Source: Nonlabens ulvanivorans
GTDB lineage: Bacteria; Bacteroidota; Bacteroidia; Flavobacteriales; Flavobacteriaceae
Direction: 5' to 3'
NCBI RefSeq assembly: GCF_000755285.1
Contig: NZ_BBMK01000001.1
Coordinates: 744,001 to 808,000, forward strand
Length of the DNA stretch: 64,000 nucleotides
Positions 63,246 through 64,000 of this stretch are shown here, piece by piece. The notes below the pieces were generated by a model that did not search any database, was not told the origin of the DNA, and was given only the letters and a program-made list of their open reading frames with translations. Numbering within the stretch: position 1 is the first letter of the stretch; each line of letters begins with the position of its first letter. Both the position numbers and the translations under genes were made by a program.

Positions 63246-64000
63246 ATGAGTTTTAACAAGATTCTAAAGCAATATGCACAAGCCTCACAAACGCAAAGTT
63301 TGCGAGAAGTTGCGTCTTTATCTAAAGGTTATTCCCATTTAAGCGGCCTACAAGGTAGTGCATTCACCATAGCAGCGAGTTCTATTTTTGATGATGTGGA
63401 AAAGCCTTTTATGGTCATTGCAAATGACAAAGAGCAAGCCGCTTATATTCTCAATGACTTTGAAAAAATGTTGGGAGATGATCGGGTTCTTTTTTATCCA
63501 GGAAGTTATAGACGTCCTTATCAAATAGAAAAGACCGATAATGCTAATGTGCTTTTACGTGCCGAAGTGCTCAACCGTATCAATTCACGTAAAAAGCCTG
63601 CGGTTATTGTAACTTATCCCAACGCATTATTTGAAAAAGTTGTTACTCGTAAAGAGTTAGAAAAGAACACTCTTAAAATCACGGTAGGTGATCAGATTTC
63701 TATTGATTTTGCAAATGAGGTTCTTTTTGAATATGAATTTAAAAGAGTCGATTTTGTTACTGAGCCAGGTGAGTTTTCTGTAAGAGGTGGAATACTGGAT
63801 GTGTTTTCGTTTTCACACGATGAACCTTATCGCATAGAGTTTTTTGGTAACGAGATTGATACCATTCGAGTGTTCGATGTAGAAACACAATTATCCAAAG
63901 AGCAGATAAAAAAATCTCTATTATTCCAAATGTAGAGCATAAGAGACTTGAAGAGAATAGAGAAAGTTTTTTAAAATATTTATCTAATAATACGGTCATT
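63246..64000 (+). CDS. mfd: Transcription-repair coupling factor (N-terminal part)
   Basis: The window ends inside the gene. The UvrB-like N-terminal region shows DRVLFYPGSYRRPYQIEKTDNANVLLRAEVL and the conserved EPGEFSVRGGILDVFSF. Mfd removes stalled RNA polymerase and recruits UvrA. The frame breaks at the A run at 63908-63914; one more A restores IKKISIIPNVEHKRLE to the window edge. Confidence 0.88.

Overview
The window looks like ordinary chromosome from a member of the Flavobacteriia (Bacteroidota), probably a Flavobacteriaceae of the marine Nonlabens/Dokdonia type. That genus-level guess is an inference. The evidence is AT-rich DNA, promoters of the Bacteroidota form (TTG-N19/20-TAnnTTTG), a PorZ-type protein of the type IX secretion system, a TonB-dependent receptor, and the gene order acpP-fabF-rnc-IPExxxVDY-pyk. 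I see no prophage, insertion sequence, CRISPR array or genomic island. One tRNA gene, tRNA-Ala(GGC), is present.

Layout. 1-9.2 kb: a partial zinc-ribbon membrane protein, an exported protein, amaB-type aldehyde dehydrogenase with gpsA, a lipoprotein, the yicC-gmk-nadD operon and a Crp/Fnr regulator. 9.5-12.9 kb: a haem operon (hemD, hemE, an EI24-type membrane protein, hemF); hemH lies apart at 44.2 kb. 13-25 kb: queD with a translationally coupled 39-residue membrane protein, a MATE exporter, the tRNA, an alpha/beta hydrolase, AddB- and AddA-like repair nuclease genes separated by an OmpA protein and kbl, then superoxide dismutase. 25.7-35 kb: a purF-like gene, a PfkB kinase, rnhA, purN, then acpP, fabF, rnc, an IPExxxVDY protein and pyk. 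35-44 kb: a PAS protein, dinB, a Rossmann protein, a CYTH protein, pbpC, a YeeZ-like protein, a large M28 membrane peptidase and a zinc-ribbon protein. 44-53 kb: hemH, a second MATE exporter, an exported repeat protein, a thioesterase, small proteins, an EamA transporter, an ArsC-like protein, a DinB-fold protein and metB. 53-64 kb: gdhA, porZ-recO-TonB receptor-pdeM, a TspO-like protein, a disulfide oxidoreductase and the start of mfd.

Two signals run across the whole window. First, the 14-bp perfect palindrome GCTTTCGCGAAAGC occurs 17 times, counting close variants, about once every 3.8 kb. It lies both between genes and inside genes, where it usually reads Ala-Phe-Ala-Lys-Ala. This looks like selection at the DNA level and is the best candidate here for an undescribed system. 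Second, at least 17 genes carry one or more 1-2 nt frameshifts, including fabF, pyk, hemE, gdhA and mfd. G/C homopolymers are also abnormal: nine tracts are exactly seven long, and several add one glycine to a conserved motif. Because repairing each frameshift restores the expected family length, I read these mostly as sequencing or consensus errors. I therefore annotate the affected genes as whole genes with their breaks marked.
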